Source: Lysobacteraceae bacterium (GTDB taxonomy: Bacteria; Pseudomonadota; Gammaproteobacteria; Xanthomonadales; Xanthomonadaceae). Taken from it: a DNA stretch of 57,654 nt. Below the pieces are notes generated by a model, which worked only from the letters and a program-made list of their open reading frames with translations, searched no databases and was not told the origin of the DNA. The translations under genes and the position numbers were made by a program. Shown piece by piece: positions 49,802-57,654 of this stretch (its first letter is position 1; the number at the start of each line of letters is the position of its first letter). Location: the NCBI GenBank assembly GCA_028868545.1, contig JAGWUF010000011.1, forward strand, positions 1 through 57,654, in the 5' to 3' direction.

Positions 49802-51202
49802 ATGCATTCCCAGACCATCGCCTTCGATGCCGGCTTGTTGCGGCGCTATGACCGCCCCGGTCCGCGCTACACCTCGTACCCGACCGCGCCGCAGTTCGCC
49901 GCGGACTTCGGCGAAGCACAACTGCGCGAGGCGGTGCAGGCCAGCAACGAAGAGCCGATCCCGCGCCGGTTGTCGCTGTACGTGCACGTGCCGTTCTGCT
50001 TCAGCCCGTGTTTTTACTGCGGCTGCAACCGCATCATCACCCGCGATCTGGCCCGCGGCGAGGCGTATCTGGCGCGGCTGCACCGTGAAATCGCGCTGAT
50101 GGCACCGCTGTTCGACCGCGACCGCGAAGTCATCCAGCTGCATTTCGGCGGTGGTACCCCCAATTTCCTGAGCCCGCAACAGCTGGGCGACGTGGTGGAT
50201 GCGCTGCGCCGGCAGTTCCATTTCGCCGAGGCCGGCGACCGCGACATTTCCATCGAGATCGACCCGCGCTTCTGCGAACCGGGCTGGCTGCCGGAGCTGG
50301 CGAAGATCGGCTTCAACCGCGCCAGCCTGGGCGTGCAGGACTTCGACCCGAAGGTGCAGGAGGCAGTCAACCGCATCCAGAGCGTGGAGGAAACCCGCGC
50401 GGTGGTGGATGCCGCCCGCAAGGCGGGCCTGCGCTCGGTCAACATCGACCTGATCTACGGCCTGCCCGGGCAGAACCTGGAAGGCTTCGGCAAGACCCTG
50501 GACATCGTCACCGAGATCCGCCCGGATCGGCTGGCGGTGTACAGCTACGCGCACATGCCGCACCTGTTCAAGCCGCAGAAACAGATCGACGGCGCGCTGC
50601 TGCTGGATGGCGAAGCCAAGCTGGCGCTGCTGCAACTGGCGGTGGAGAAGCTCACCGCCGCCGGCTACGTCTACATCGGCATGGATCACTTCGCCCTGCC
50701 CGATGACGACCTCGCGCAGGCGCAGGCGCGCGGCGGCCTGCACCGCAACTTCATGGGCTACACCACTCATGCCGACAGCGACCTGGTCGGCCTCGGTGTG
50801 TCCGCGATCAGCCACATCGGCAATACCTTCAGCCAGAACCCGCGCGACCTGCCGGGCTGGGAAGTGGCGATCGATACCGGCAAACTGCCGGTGTTCCGCG
50901 GCATGCGCATGAGTGAAGACGACACCCTGCGCGCCGACCTGATCCAGTCGCTGATGTGTCAGGGCCGGATTCCGGTAGCCGCGCTGGAACGTCGCTACGG
51001 CATCCGTTTCGAAGACTACTTCGCCAGCGAGCTGGAATTGCTGCACCCCCTGCAGGAAGACGACCTGGTCCGTTTTTCGCCCGGCAGCATCGATGCCACC
51101 TCGCACGGGCGCCTGCTATTGCGTAACATTGCCATGTGCTTCGACCGATACCTGACACCACCACCTGCCGATGCCAAACCGCGCTTCTCCCGCGCGATCT
51201 GA
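49802..51202 (+). CDS. hemN: Oxygen-independent coproporphyrinogen III oxidase
   Basis: HemN is a radical SAM enzyme that makes protoporphyrinogen IX without oxygen. The 466-residue protein has C66, C70, C73 and C75 ('CFSPCFYCGC'), the SAM-contact 'FGGGTPNFLS' and the HemN C-terminal domain ('YFASELELLHPLQEDDLV'). The extra Cys after the triad and the length separate true HemN from HemW. No Shine-Dalgarno precedes ATG 49802, and an FNR-like box lies 35 bases upstream. fnr follows on the same strand. Confidence 0.96.
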   Translation: MHSQTIAFDAGLLRRYDRPGPRYTSYPTAPQFAADFGEAQLREAVQASNEEPIPRRLSLYVHVPFCFSPCFYCGCNRIITRDLARGEAYLARLHREIALMAPLFDRDREVIQLHFGGGTPNFLSPQQLGDVVDALRRQFHFAEAGDRDISIEIDPRFCEPGWLPELAKIGFNRASLGVQDFDPKVQEAVNRIQSVEETRAVVDAARKAGLRSVNIDLIYGLPGQNLEGFGKTLDIVTEIRPDRLAVYSYAHMPHLFKPQKQIDGALLLDGEAKLALLQLAVEKLTAAGYVYIGMDHFALPDDDLAQAQARGGLHRNFMGYTTHADSDLVGLGVSAISHIGNTFSQNPRDLPGWEVAIDTGKLPVFRGMRMSEDDTLRADLIQSLMCQGRIPVAALERRYGIRFEDYFASELELLHPLQEDDLVRFSPGSIDATSHGRLLLRNIAMCFDRYLTPPPADAKPRFSRAI

Positions 51203-51238
51203 GCCGTGCCCGCCACCTCGGGTTGCAAGGTGGCCGCA

Positions 51239-51991
51239 ATGAGTGACCTGCCGTTTCCGCGGCTGAGCCCGCAAGTCCTCTCCGACGACGGCGACGAACT
51301 GCAATTCTGCTCCACCTGCGCGTTTTCCCACGCCTGCCTGTCGCAGGGCATGGACAAGGGCGCGCTGCGCGAGCTGCATGTGCTGGTGGAGCACATCGGC
51401 CCGTTCCATGCCGGCGAGCACGTCTTCCGCGAAGGCGACCCATTCGAAGCCATCGCGGCGGTGCGCGCCGGCACCGTCAAGACCTGCGTCACCGATGCCG
51501 ACGGCCACGAACACGTGCTGGGCTTCCACTTCCCGGGCGAAGTGATCGGGCTCAACGCCATCGACGGCCATCGCTATCCGTGCGATGCGATCGCGCTGGA
51601 CACGGTGATGCTGTGCAAGTTCTCGTTCCCGAAGATTTCCGTGCTGGCGGCGAAAGTGCCGGGCGTGCAGCGTGAATTGTTCCGCCTGCTCAGCCGCGAC
51701 ATCGGCCGCGCCGCCCTGCTGGCCGGGGACTGGAGCGCCGACCAGCGCGTTGCCGCATTCCTGGTGGGGATGTCGCGCCGGCTGGCCGCGCGCGGTTTCT
51801 CCGCCACCCGTTTCCAGCTGACCATGGCACGCACCGACATCGCCAACTACCTGCGGCTTGCACCGGAAACCGTCAGCCGCGTGCTGCGACGGATGCAGGA
51901 CGACGCGTTGCTGGCGGTGGAGCGGCGTGAAGTGGAATTGCTGGATCCCGCGCGCATCGAGGCACTGGCGGCACCCATCCTGCGCGACTGA
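51239..51991 (+). CDS. fnr: Oxygen-sensing transcription regulator FNR
   Basis: This 250-residue CRP/FNR regulator has the same length as E. coli FNR. It has all four cluster cysteines: C24, C27, C33 ('CSTCAFSHAC') and C126 ('TVMLCKF'), so it should carry an oxygen-labile [4Fe-4S] cluster. The recognition helix has E210, S213 and R214 ('PETVSR'), the residues that read TTGAT half-sites. It lies 36 bases after hemN and 126 bases before norZ, both with FNR-like boxes, so it probably regulates its neighbours. Start ATG 51239 is preferred to GTG 51206. Confidence 0.94.
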   Translation: MSDLPFPRLSPQVLSDDGDELQFCSTCAFSHACLSQGMDKGALRELHVLVEHIGPFHAGEHVFREGDPFEAIAAVRAGTVKTCVTDADGHEHVLGFHFPGEVIGLNAIDGHRYPCDAIALDTVMLCKFSFPKISVLAAKVPGVQRELFRLLSRDIGRAALLAGDWSADQRVAAFLVGMSRRLAARGFSATRFQLTMARTDIANYLRLAPETVSRVLRRMQDDALLAVERREVELLDPARIEALAAPILRD

Positions 51992-52031
51992 CGGCTCCCG
52001 CCGGCATGCCCGGCCGGGACCACGCCGGCAG

Positions 52032-52045
52032 TTGACGCAAGTCAT
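52032..52045. promoter_or_regulatory. FNR/DNR-type box upstream of norZ
   Basis: TTGAC-GCAA-GTCAT is a dyad with seven of ten matches to TTGAT-N4-ATCAA. Its centre is 79.5 bases before the norZ ATG, leaving room for a start site near 52080. Confidence 0.55.
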
Positions 52046-52117
52046 GGTGCAATGCGGTGACGAAGCCGACGATGCCTCGCTGTTCCATCCAAGCGTTTGC
52101 CATCAAGGAGAGTCGCA

Positions 52118-54364
52118 ATGTCCATCACGAAACGGCTATGGCTGGGCCTGGGCGCCCTGCTTGTCGCCAGCTTCGCGGTCATGCTCTGGTTGGGCGTGGA
52201 CCTGGTCCACACCGCCCCACCGGTACCCGACCGCGTCATCGCCGCCAACGGCCAGGTGCTTTACACCCGCGCCGACGTCGACCGCGGCCGGGAGGTCTGG
52301 CAGAGCATCGGCGGCCAGCAGCTGGGCTCGATCTGGGGCCACGGTGCGCTGGTCGCACCCGACTGGTCGGCCGACTGGCTGCACCGTGAAACCGAAGCCA
52401 TGCTGGAATTGCAGGCACGCGCCGACACCGGCCAGTCCTACGCCAGCATGGATGCGACGGAAAAGGCCAAGACCGAGGCCAGCGTCAAGCCGCAGATGCG
52501 GAACAACACCTACGACGCGGCCAAGAACGACCTCGTGGTCAGCAACCAGCGGGCGCAAGCCATCAGCACGGTGGCCGCACACTACGAGAGCCTGTTCTCG
52601 AACGACCCGGCCACGCGCCAGCTGCGCATCGATTACGCCATGCGCGAAAACACGGTGCCGGACGCCGACAACCGTCGCGCGATGACCGCGTTCTTCTTCT
52701 GGACGGCGTGGGCCGCCGGCACCGACCGCCCGGGTGCCAGCAACCGTACCTACACCAACAACTGGCCGTATGAACCCCTGATCGGCAACCAGCCGACCTC
52801 CGACACCTTCATCTGGTCGATGTTCTCGCTGTTGTTCATGATCGGCGGCATCGGCCTGCTGGCGTGGCATTACGCCGGCTGGCACGGCAAGGAAGCACTG
52901 CCCACGCCGCCGGCGCAGGACCCGCTGCAAGGGCTGGTCATCACTCCCTCGATGAAAGCCACTGCCAAGTATTTCTGGGTGGTGGTGGCATTGTTCCTGT
53001 TCCAGATCCTGATGGGCGCCACCACCGCGCACTACCAGGTGGAAGGCCAGCAGGCCTACGGCTTCGCCATCTCCGAAATCCTGCCCTACTCGCTGACCCG
53101 CACCTGGCACACCCAGCTGGCGGTGCTGTGGATCGCCACCGCATGGCTGGCCACCGGCCTGTACATCGCCCCGGCGATTTCGGGCCACGAGCCCAGATTC
53201 CAGCGCGCGGGCGTCAACTTCCTGTTCGTCTGCCTGTTGGTCATCGTGGTCGGCGCGTTCGCCGGCCAGTGGTTCGCGGTGATGCAGAAGATGGGCCTGC
53301 AATACAACTTCTGGTTCGGCCACCAGGGTTGGGAATACGTGGATCTGGGCCGTTTCTGGCAGGCCTTCCTGTTCATCGGCCTGCTGTTGTGGTTGCTGCT
53401 GATGGGGCGCTCGCTGTGGCCGGCACTCAAGCGCAAGGACGAAATGTCCTCGATCGTGGGCCTGCTGTTCCTGTCCACCGTCGCCATCGCCCTGTTCTAC
53501 GGCGCCGGCCTGATGTGGGGCGAAAAGAGCCATCTGTCGGTGGTCGAGTACTGGCGCTGGTGGGTGGTGCACCTGTGGGTGGAAGGTTTCTTCGAGGTGT
53601 TCGCGGTGGCCGTCATCAGCTTCCTGTTCGTGAAGCTGGGGCTGATCCGCGGCAAGTCGGCCACCACCAACGTGCTGTTCGCCACCATCGTGTACATGAG
53701 CGGCGGCGTGCTGGGCATGTTCCACCACCTGTACTTCGCCGGCACCACCACCGCCGCGGTGGCGCTGGGTGCCAGTTTCTCGGCACTGGAAGTGGTGCCG
53801 CTGGCGTTGATCGGGCTGGAAGCCTACGAGACCTGGAGCCACAGCCGCGCCACGCCGTGGATGGAACGCTACAAGTGGCCGATCATGTTCTTCCTGGCCA
53901 CCAGCTTCTGGAACCTGATCGGTGCCGGCCTGTTCGGCTTCCTGATCAATACCCCGATCGCGCTGTACTACATGCAGGGCCTGAACCTGACCCCGCTGCA
54001 TGGCCACACCGCGCTGTTCGGCGTGTACGGGATGCTGGGCATCGGCCTGATGCTGTTCTGCCTGCGCGGCCTGCGTCCGCAGGTGCTGTGGCCCGCCGGC
54101 CTGCTGCGCGGTGCGTTCTGGAGCCTCAACATCGGCCTGGGCCTGATGGCCATGCTGACCCTGCTGCCGATGGGTGTGCTGCAGCTCAATGCCGCCCTGG
54201 AAAACGGCTACTGGTTCGCCCGCTCCGCCGAGTTCATGAGCCGCCCGATCATCCACATGCTGGTGTGGATGCGCATGCCGGGCGACCTGGTGTTCTCCGC
54301 CGGCGCGCTGATGCTGGCGCTGTTCGTGGCCCGCAAGTGGTTGAGGCCCGGCAAGGCAAGCTGA
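52118..54364 (+). CDS. norZ: Quinol-dependent nitric oxide reductase (qNor)
   Basis: NorZ reduces NO to N2O with electrons from quinol. The 748-residue protein has the qNor layout: one N-terminal helix ('LGLGALLVASFAVMLWLGVDL'), a ~200-residue periplasmic domain without a CxxCH heme site, then the 12-helix NorB-like domain with 'HTQLAVLWIATAWLATGLY', 'GMFHHLYFAGTT' and 'LHGHTALFGVYGMLG' that hold heme and iron ligands. Missing CxxCH plus the fused domain excludes cNor. Start ATG 52118 has AAGGAG seven bases upstream. No nirK/nirS is nearby, so NO detoxification is as likely as denitrification. Confidence 0.95.
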   Translation: MSITKRLWLGLGALLVASFAVMLWLGVDLVHTAPPVPDRVIAANGQVLYTRADVDRGREVWQSIGGQQLGSIWGHGALVAPDWSADWLHRETEAMLELQARADTGQSYASMDATEKAKTEASVKPQMRNNTYDAAKNDLVVSNQRAQAISTVAAHYESLFSNDPATRQLRIDYAMRENTVPDADNRRAMTAFFFWTAWAAGTDRPGASNRTYTNNWPYEPLIGNQPTSDTFIWSMFSLLFMIGGIGLLAWHYAGWHGKEALPTPPAQDPLQGLVITPSMKATAKYFWVVVALFLFQILMGATTAHYQVEGQQAYGFAISEILPYSLTRTWHTQLAVLWIATAWLATGLYIAPAISGHEPRFQRAGVNFLFVCLLVIVVGAFAGQWFAVMQKMGLQYNFWFGHQGWEYVDLGRFWQAFLFIGLLLWLLLMGRSLWPALKRKDEMSSIVGLLFLSTVAIALFYGAGLMWGEKSHLSVVEYWRWWVVHLWVEGFFEVFAVAVISFLFVKLGLIRGKSATTNVLFATIVYMSGGVLGMFHHLYFAGTTTAAVALGASFSALEVVPLALIGLEAYETWSHSRATPWMERYKWPIMFFLATSFWNLIGAGLFGFLINTPIALYYMQGLNLTPLHGHTALFGVYGMLGIGLMLFCLRGLRPQVLWPAGLLRGAFWSLNIGLGLMAMLTLLPMGVLQLNAALENGYWFARSAEFMSRPIIHMLVWMRMPGDLVFSAGALMLALFVARKWLRPGKAS

Positions 54365-54392
54365 TTCCGCGCAAACCCAGGCAACAGGATTC

Positions 54393-54422
54393 GGGGACGG
54401 CATATGCCGTCCTCGTTTTTTT
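54393..54422 (+). terminator. Intrinsic terminator after norZ
   Basis: A perfect 9-bp stem (GGACGGCAT/ATGCCGTCC, 54395-54412) is followed by TCG and seven T. It separates norZ from the RHS gene. Confidence 0.85.
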
Positions 54423-54446
54423 AGGGGGGCTCAAAAGCCGCTTCAT

Positions 54447-54475
54447 TTGTCGCACAAGCGATTATCGGATAGCGT
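54447..54475 (+). promoter_or_regulatory. Possible promoter of the RHS-repeat gene
   Basis: TTGTCG (54447-54452) and TAGCGT (54470-54475) are 17 bases apart in a locally AT-rich stretch after the terminator. Both hexamers are only partial matches. The rest of the 54423-54517 gap shows no other feature. Confidence 0.3.
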
Positions 54476-54517
54476 GAAGAAAGTACATGATGAAGGTTCG
54501 ACGGGGATATCAAACTC

Positions 54518-57500
54518 ATGGATTGGAAAACCCTGCCAGGCGGCAGTCTGCTGCTTGCTGCGATGTTCCTTTTTGCCCCCTTTCAAGCACAAGCCGTGGA
54601 GCAAGGCCCGGTAAAAGGTGGCGATGGCGCATGCCCAACCGGCTCATCGCCAAGCCAATCAGGAGATGGGTGTGCATGGGATCTGCCCCCATTGCCGGTG
54701 ATAGGCACCACCGTGAGCTGGATCAATGCCGGATGGGGTAATCGGGCCGACTTCATACATGCCGAGTGGTATCCGATCCCGCTCAGAATGGAAGAGGGGT
54801 TCAGCCCGACGGAAGGATGGGTCTGGGGACGCAAGAAGCAGAGCGTGCAGAAATCCCCATGTGACACGACAAAAAAACCCGTATTGATTGGATCAGGCAC
54901 CAAACTCCTGCCGGAAGAGGATTTCGTCGCTGCAGGCAACGGCTATGCGTTCGGGCTTTCCAGAACCTACGTCAAAGACAACTCGAAAATCGGCATCTTC
55001 GGGCAATCATGGAGTTCCAGCCTTGATTACACGCTCGTGTTCGAGTATGAAAATTACGTGTGCTGGGCCTATCTTGACAAAAGCGTGGCTTGCAACCCCA
55101 ACGGCAAGCCATTGCTGGTTGTACATGCCTACAATCCGTCCGGGTACGCCACGCATTTCCGCCTGAACAATGGCGTCTGGACGTCCGCCGCGGGCGATAT
55201 CGCCCAACTGGTTAATGGCGATTGGGTCATCGACTACCGGGACGGCTCCCGCAACACCTTCGGCACCAACGGCAAGCCGAAGACCATCCAGGACGAACGC
55301 GGCATCGGCCTGATCTACAACTACAACGCCAGCAACCAACTCCTCAGCGTGGCCCACACGTCCGGGCGCACGCTCTCCCTCACATGGTCGAGTGGCAAGG
55401 TCACAGCCATCACCGCGCCAAACGGCAAGACCTACAGCTACGCCTACGATGGCAACGATTACCTCGCCAGCGTCACCTACCCGGACAATTTAGGCACCCG
55501 CACCTATCACTATGAGGACAGCGCCCAACCCGGCGGTCTGACCGGCCTCTCGATCAACGACGTCCGCCAGACCCGCTACAAGTACTATGCCGATGGCAGG
55601 GTGGAGTGGTCGGGGTTTGACGGCGGCGCGGAACGCAGCACGTTTGCCTACGGCACGGACTACACCAGCGTCACCAACGCCTTGGGCCAGGCCACCATGT
55701 ACCGGCTGGTGGAATTGGGCGGCATCAAGCGCATCTGGCGCGTCGAACGCCCGGTCAGCGGCACCTGTGCGCCGGGGATCGTCGATAGCCAGTACGATGC
55801 CAATGGCAACGTGGATTACGAAGTCGACGCGTTGGGCGTCAAGACCGACTACAGCTACGACGCCGAAGATCGCCTAACCCAGAAAATCACCGGCATCGGT
55901 CCGGCCAACCAGACCGACCAGCAGCAGATCACGCAGTACGTCTGGGACGCCTCGCGCAAGGGCCGCCTGAACCAGGTCAAGGTCTTCGGCACCGGTACCA
56001 GCCAGCCGCTGAACACCACCACCTACACCTATTACCCGGACGGGGATGCACGGGCGCGCCTACTCAAATCGGTTGCCGTCGCCAACCAGGGCGACGGCAC
56101 GCTGGGGACATTGACCACCGCCTACGACTACACCCTTCATCCCAACGACCTGGTGGCCACCATGACCGTGGACGGCCCGCTCTCCGGCTCGGGAGACGCC
56201 CTCACCTACACCTACGACACCGCCGGCAACCTGCTGACGGTGAAGAACAGCCTCAACCACACCACCACCTACTCCAACTACACCGCGCTGGGCCAACCCG
56301 GCACCATCACCACGCCCAACGGCGCGGTGACGCAATACACCTACAACGCCCGTGGCCAAGTCCTGACGGAGAAGAAGACGGTGAACGGCGCGGTGCAAAC
56401 CACCACCACGGCCTATGACACCCGTGGCCGGCCTGTGCAGGTCACGACCCCGGACGGGGAAGTCATCGACACCGCCTACGACGCCTATGATCGGGTCACC
56501 TCGGTCTCCAAGACCGAATACCTGCCCGACATCGGCGACCCCGGCGACACGAACTACCAATACGACCGCCGCAACATCCGCCAGCAGGCCATCGCCTACA
56601 ACCTGCTGTCGCAACCGACCAGCGTGACCACCTCCTTCCGTTACCGGTACTTGATCTGGATCGAGGTGTTGCAAAAGGACAAAGAGGTGGGTACTACCAC
56701 CACCCAGCAGAAGGTGAGCTACGAGTACGATGCCGGCGGCTTTCTGAGCAAGCGCAAGGGCGAGGACGGACAGGCGCTGACCTACCACTACAACGCCAAC
56801 GGCGACGTGGACCAGGTGAAGGACGCGCTGAACAACACGACCAGCTACGCCTACGACCGCCATCGCCGGATCAGCGCCATCACCGATGCCGCGGGCACCA
56901 CCCAGATCGACTACAACCCGCTGGGCCTGACCCTGCAGGTGCGCGATGCGCGCAACAACAGCACCACCTACGGCTACGACGGCCTGGGCAATCTGCTGAC
57001 CCAAGCCAGTCCGGATACGGGCACCACCGGCTTCACCTACAACAGCGCGGGACAGCGCACCCAGATGCAGCGGGCGGATGCGTCCACGGTGAGCTATACC
57101 TACGACACGCTGGGCCGCCTCGCCACGCAATCCGGCAGCGGCCAGACCCGCACCCTGACCTATGACGGCTGCACCAACGGCAAGGGCTTGTTGTGCAGCG
57201 CCACCAAGACCGGCGGCACGGCCACGACGGCCAGCTTCGCCTACACCCCGTGGGGTCAAGTCGCCACCCGGCAGGACACGCTCAACGGCACGACGGACAC
57301 CATCGGCTACAGCTACGACGGCATGCATCGGCTGGCCGGGATCGCCTATCCGGGCGGTGTGAGCGTGGGCTACGGGTACTCCGACGGTCGGGTGGCGACG
57401 ATCACGGCGACGGTGAACGGCACCACCAGCACGGTAGCGACGCTGGACGGATACCAGGCGTTCGGCCCGCCGGTGTACCTGACCTACGGCAACGGGTTGT

Positions 57501-57654
57501 TCCGCACGACCAACTACGACACCGACCGCCGGATCACCGGAATCAGCACCAACGCACCGGGCGGCCCGATCCAGAGCCTGACCTACGGATTCGACGCCGC
57601 CGATCGGATCACCGCGATCACCAACGGCATCGATGCGGGCCAGACGCAGCAGTA
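54518..57654 (+). CDS. RHS/YD-repeat secreted protein (3' end outside window)
   Basis: An open frame from ATG 54518 runs 1045 codons to the window edge without a stop. It starts with a signal peptide ('LLLAAMFLFAPFQAQA', cleavage near residue 27). A ~180-residue Cys-containing N-terminal domain follows, with 'GYAFGLSRTY' and 'FGQSWSSSLDY', the usual lead-in of RHS shells. From about residue 260 to the edge there are at least 15 YD repeats ('YDTAGNL', 'YNARGQ', 'YDTRGR', 'YDGLGN', 'YDTLGR' and others). RHS proteins form a hollow shell around a variable C-terminal effector, which lies beyond the window. AGA, ATA and TTA codons and lower GC near the start suggest acquisition. Toxin, adhesin or other role cannot be decided here. 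Confidence 0.88.
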   Translation, partial: MDWKTLPGGSLLLAAMFLFAPFQAQAVEQGPVKGGDGACPTGSSPSQSGDGCAWDLPPLPVIGTTVSWINAGWGNRADFIHAEWYPIPLRMEEGFSPTEGWVWGRKKQSVQKSPCDTTKKPVLIGSGTKLLPEEDFVAAGNGYAFGLSRTYVKDNSKIGIFGQSWSSSLDYTLVFEYENYVCWAYLDKSVACNPNGKPLLVVHAYNPSGYATHFRLNNGVWTSAAGDIAQLVNGDWVIDYRDGSRNTFGTNGKPKTIQDERGIGLIYNYNASNQLLSVAHTSGRTLSLTWSSGKVTAITAPNGKTYSYAYDGNDYLASVTYPDNLGTRTYHYEDSAQPGGLTGLSINDVRQTRYKYYADGRVEWSGFDGGAERSTFAYGTDYTSVTNALGQATMYRLVELGGIKRIWRVERPVSGTCAPGIVDSQYDANGNVDYEVDALGVKTDYSYDAEDRLTQKITGIGPANQTDQQQITQYVWDASRKGRLNQVKVFGTGTSQPLNTTTYTYYPDGDARARLLKSVAVANQGDGTLGTLTTAYDYTLHPNDLVATMTVDGPLSGSGDALTYTYDTAGNLLTVKNSLNHTTTYSNYTALGQPGTITTPNGAVTQYTYNARGQVLTEKKTVNGAVQTTTTAYDTRGRPVQVTTPDGEVIDTAYDAYDRVTSVSKTEYLPDIGDPGDTNYQYDRRNIRQQAIAYNLLSQPTSVTTSFRYRYLIWIEVLQKDKEVGTTTTQQKVSYEYDAGGFLSKRKGEDGQALTYHYNANGDVDQVKDALNNTTSYAYDRHRRISAITDAAGTTQIDYNPLGLTLQVRDARNNSTTYGYDGLGNLLTQASPDTGTTGFTYNSAGQRTQMQRADASTVSYTYDTLGRLATQSGSGQTRTLTYDGCTNGKGLLCSATKTGGTATTASFAYTPWGQVATRQDTLNGTTDTIGYSYDGMHRLAGIAYPGGVSVGYGYSDGRVATITATVNGTTSTVATLDGYQAFGPPVYLTYGNGLFRTTNYDTDRRITGISTNAPGGPIQSLTYGFDAADRITAITNGIDAGQTQQ

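Noticed and set aside
52136-54403. Long open frame antisense to norZ (755 codons)
   Set aside because: The Gln/His-rich product is a typical shadow of a membrane protein gene; NorZ motifs are clear on the plus strand.
54518-57654. RHS gene as a pseudogene with several short frames
   Set aside because: Reading from ATG 54518 gives one uninterrupted frame to the window edge; the short frames are out of phase.

Overview
The window is a gene-dense, high-GC chromosomal segment with short intergenic gaps and many ATGA or TGATG gene overlaps. Gene content and protein signatures point to a gammaproteobacterium of the Xanthomonadaceae (Lysobacteraceae; Thermomonas, Lysobacter or Luteimonas-like). The main pointers are the cysJIH-cysB-cysG-cysK cluster, a XanB-type bifunctional mannose enzyme, amgK-murU, an ECF sigma factor paired with a TPR Ser/Thr kinase, surE-pcm-nlpD without rpoS, and phoBR-ppk-ppx. 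The genus is an inference. Almost everything is core genome; I see no prophage, insertion sequence or CRISPR array.

Layout. 1-730: end of a TonB-type gene and a secreted helix-hairpin-helix protein. 995-8878: assimilatory sulfate reduction and cysteine synthesis (cysJ, cysI, cysH, divergent cysB regulator, cysG for siroheme, cysK). 9010-12254: GDP-mannose supply (xanB/manC type) and peptidoglycan-sugar recycling (amgK, murU); murU carries an in-frame copy of a palindromic repeat family. 12262-17891: membrane Ser/Thr kinase with TPR repeats, its ECF sigma factor, and a divergent GDSL esterase autotransporter. 17951-23480: hda, an AI-2E/PerM-family permease, a DUF2066 protein, purM-purN and a DUF3108 protein. 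23496-27210: nlpD, yqaA-like, pcm, surE on the minus strand, then an Smr protein and tRNA-Leu(UAG). 27271-29887: Bax-inhibitor-like membrane protein, NAD-type isocitrate dehydrogenase, AhpD-like protein and glutaredoxin. 30005-38472: BepA-like protease, then phoB-phoR-ppk-ppx with a Pho box in front of phoB, then an orphan LytS-type kinase. 38476-46689: TraB/GumN protein, DUF1684 lipoprotein, mutL, amiC, tsaE, nnr, queG. 46734-48983: parC. 49086-54364: tpm, hemN, an oxygen-sensing FNR and the quinol nitric oxide reductase norZ, with FNR-like boxes before hemN and norZ. 54518-end: 5' part of a large RHS/YD-repeat protein with more AT-rich, foreign-looking sequence at its start.

How the parts work together. 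CysJI needs the siroheme made by CysG; CysH feeds it sulfite and CysK uses the sulfide. PhoB/PhoR, Ppk and Ppx form a phosphate-sensing and polyphosphate module. NlpD is a degenerate LytM protein that probably activates AmiC, also encoded here. FNR probably switches on HemN (anaerobic heme) and NorZ (NO removal) when oxygen falls. The sigma/kinase pair resembles systems in which a Thr kinase activates an ECF sigma factor lacking a classical anti-sigma factor.

Several genes (queG, parC, ppx, amgK, hemN, amiC, the LytS-type kinase) have a -10-like box only 6-7 bases before the start codon and no Shine-Dalgarno sequence, which suggests leaderless mRNAs. The most unusual observation is the 40-residue repeat-encoded insert inside MurU.
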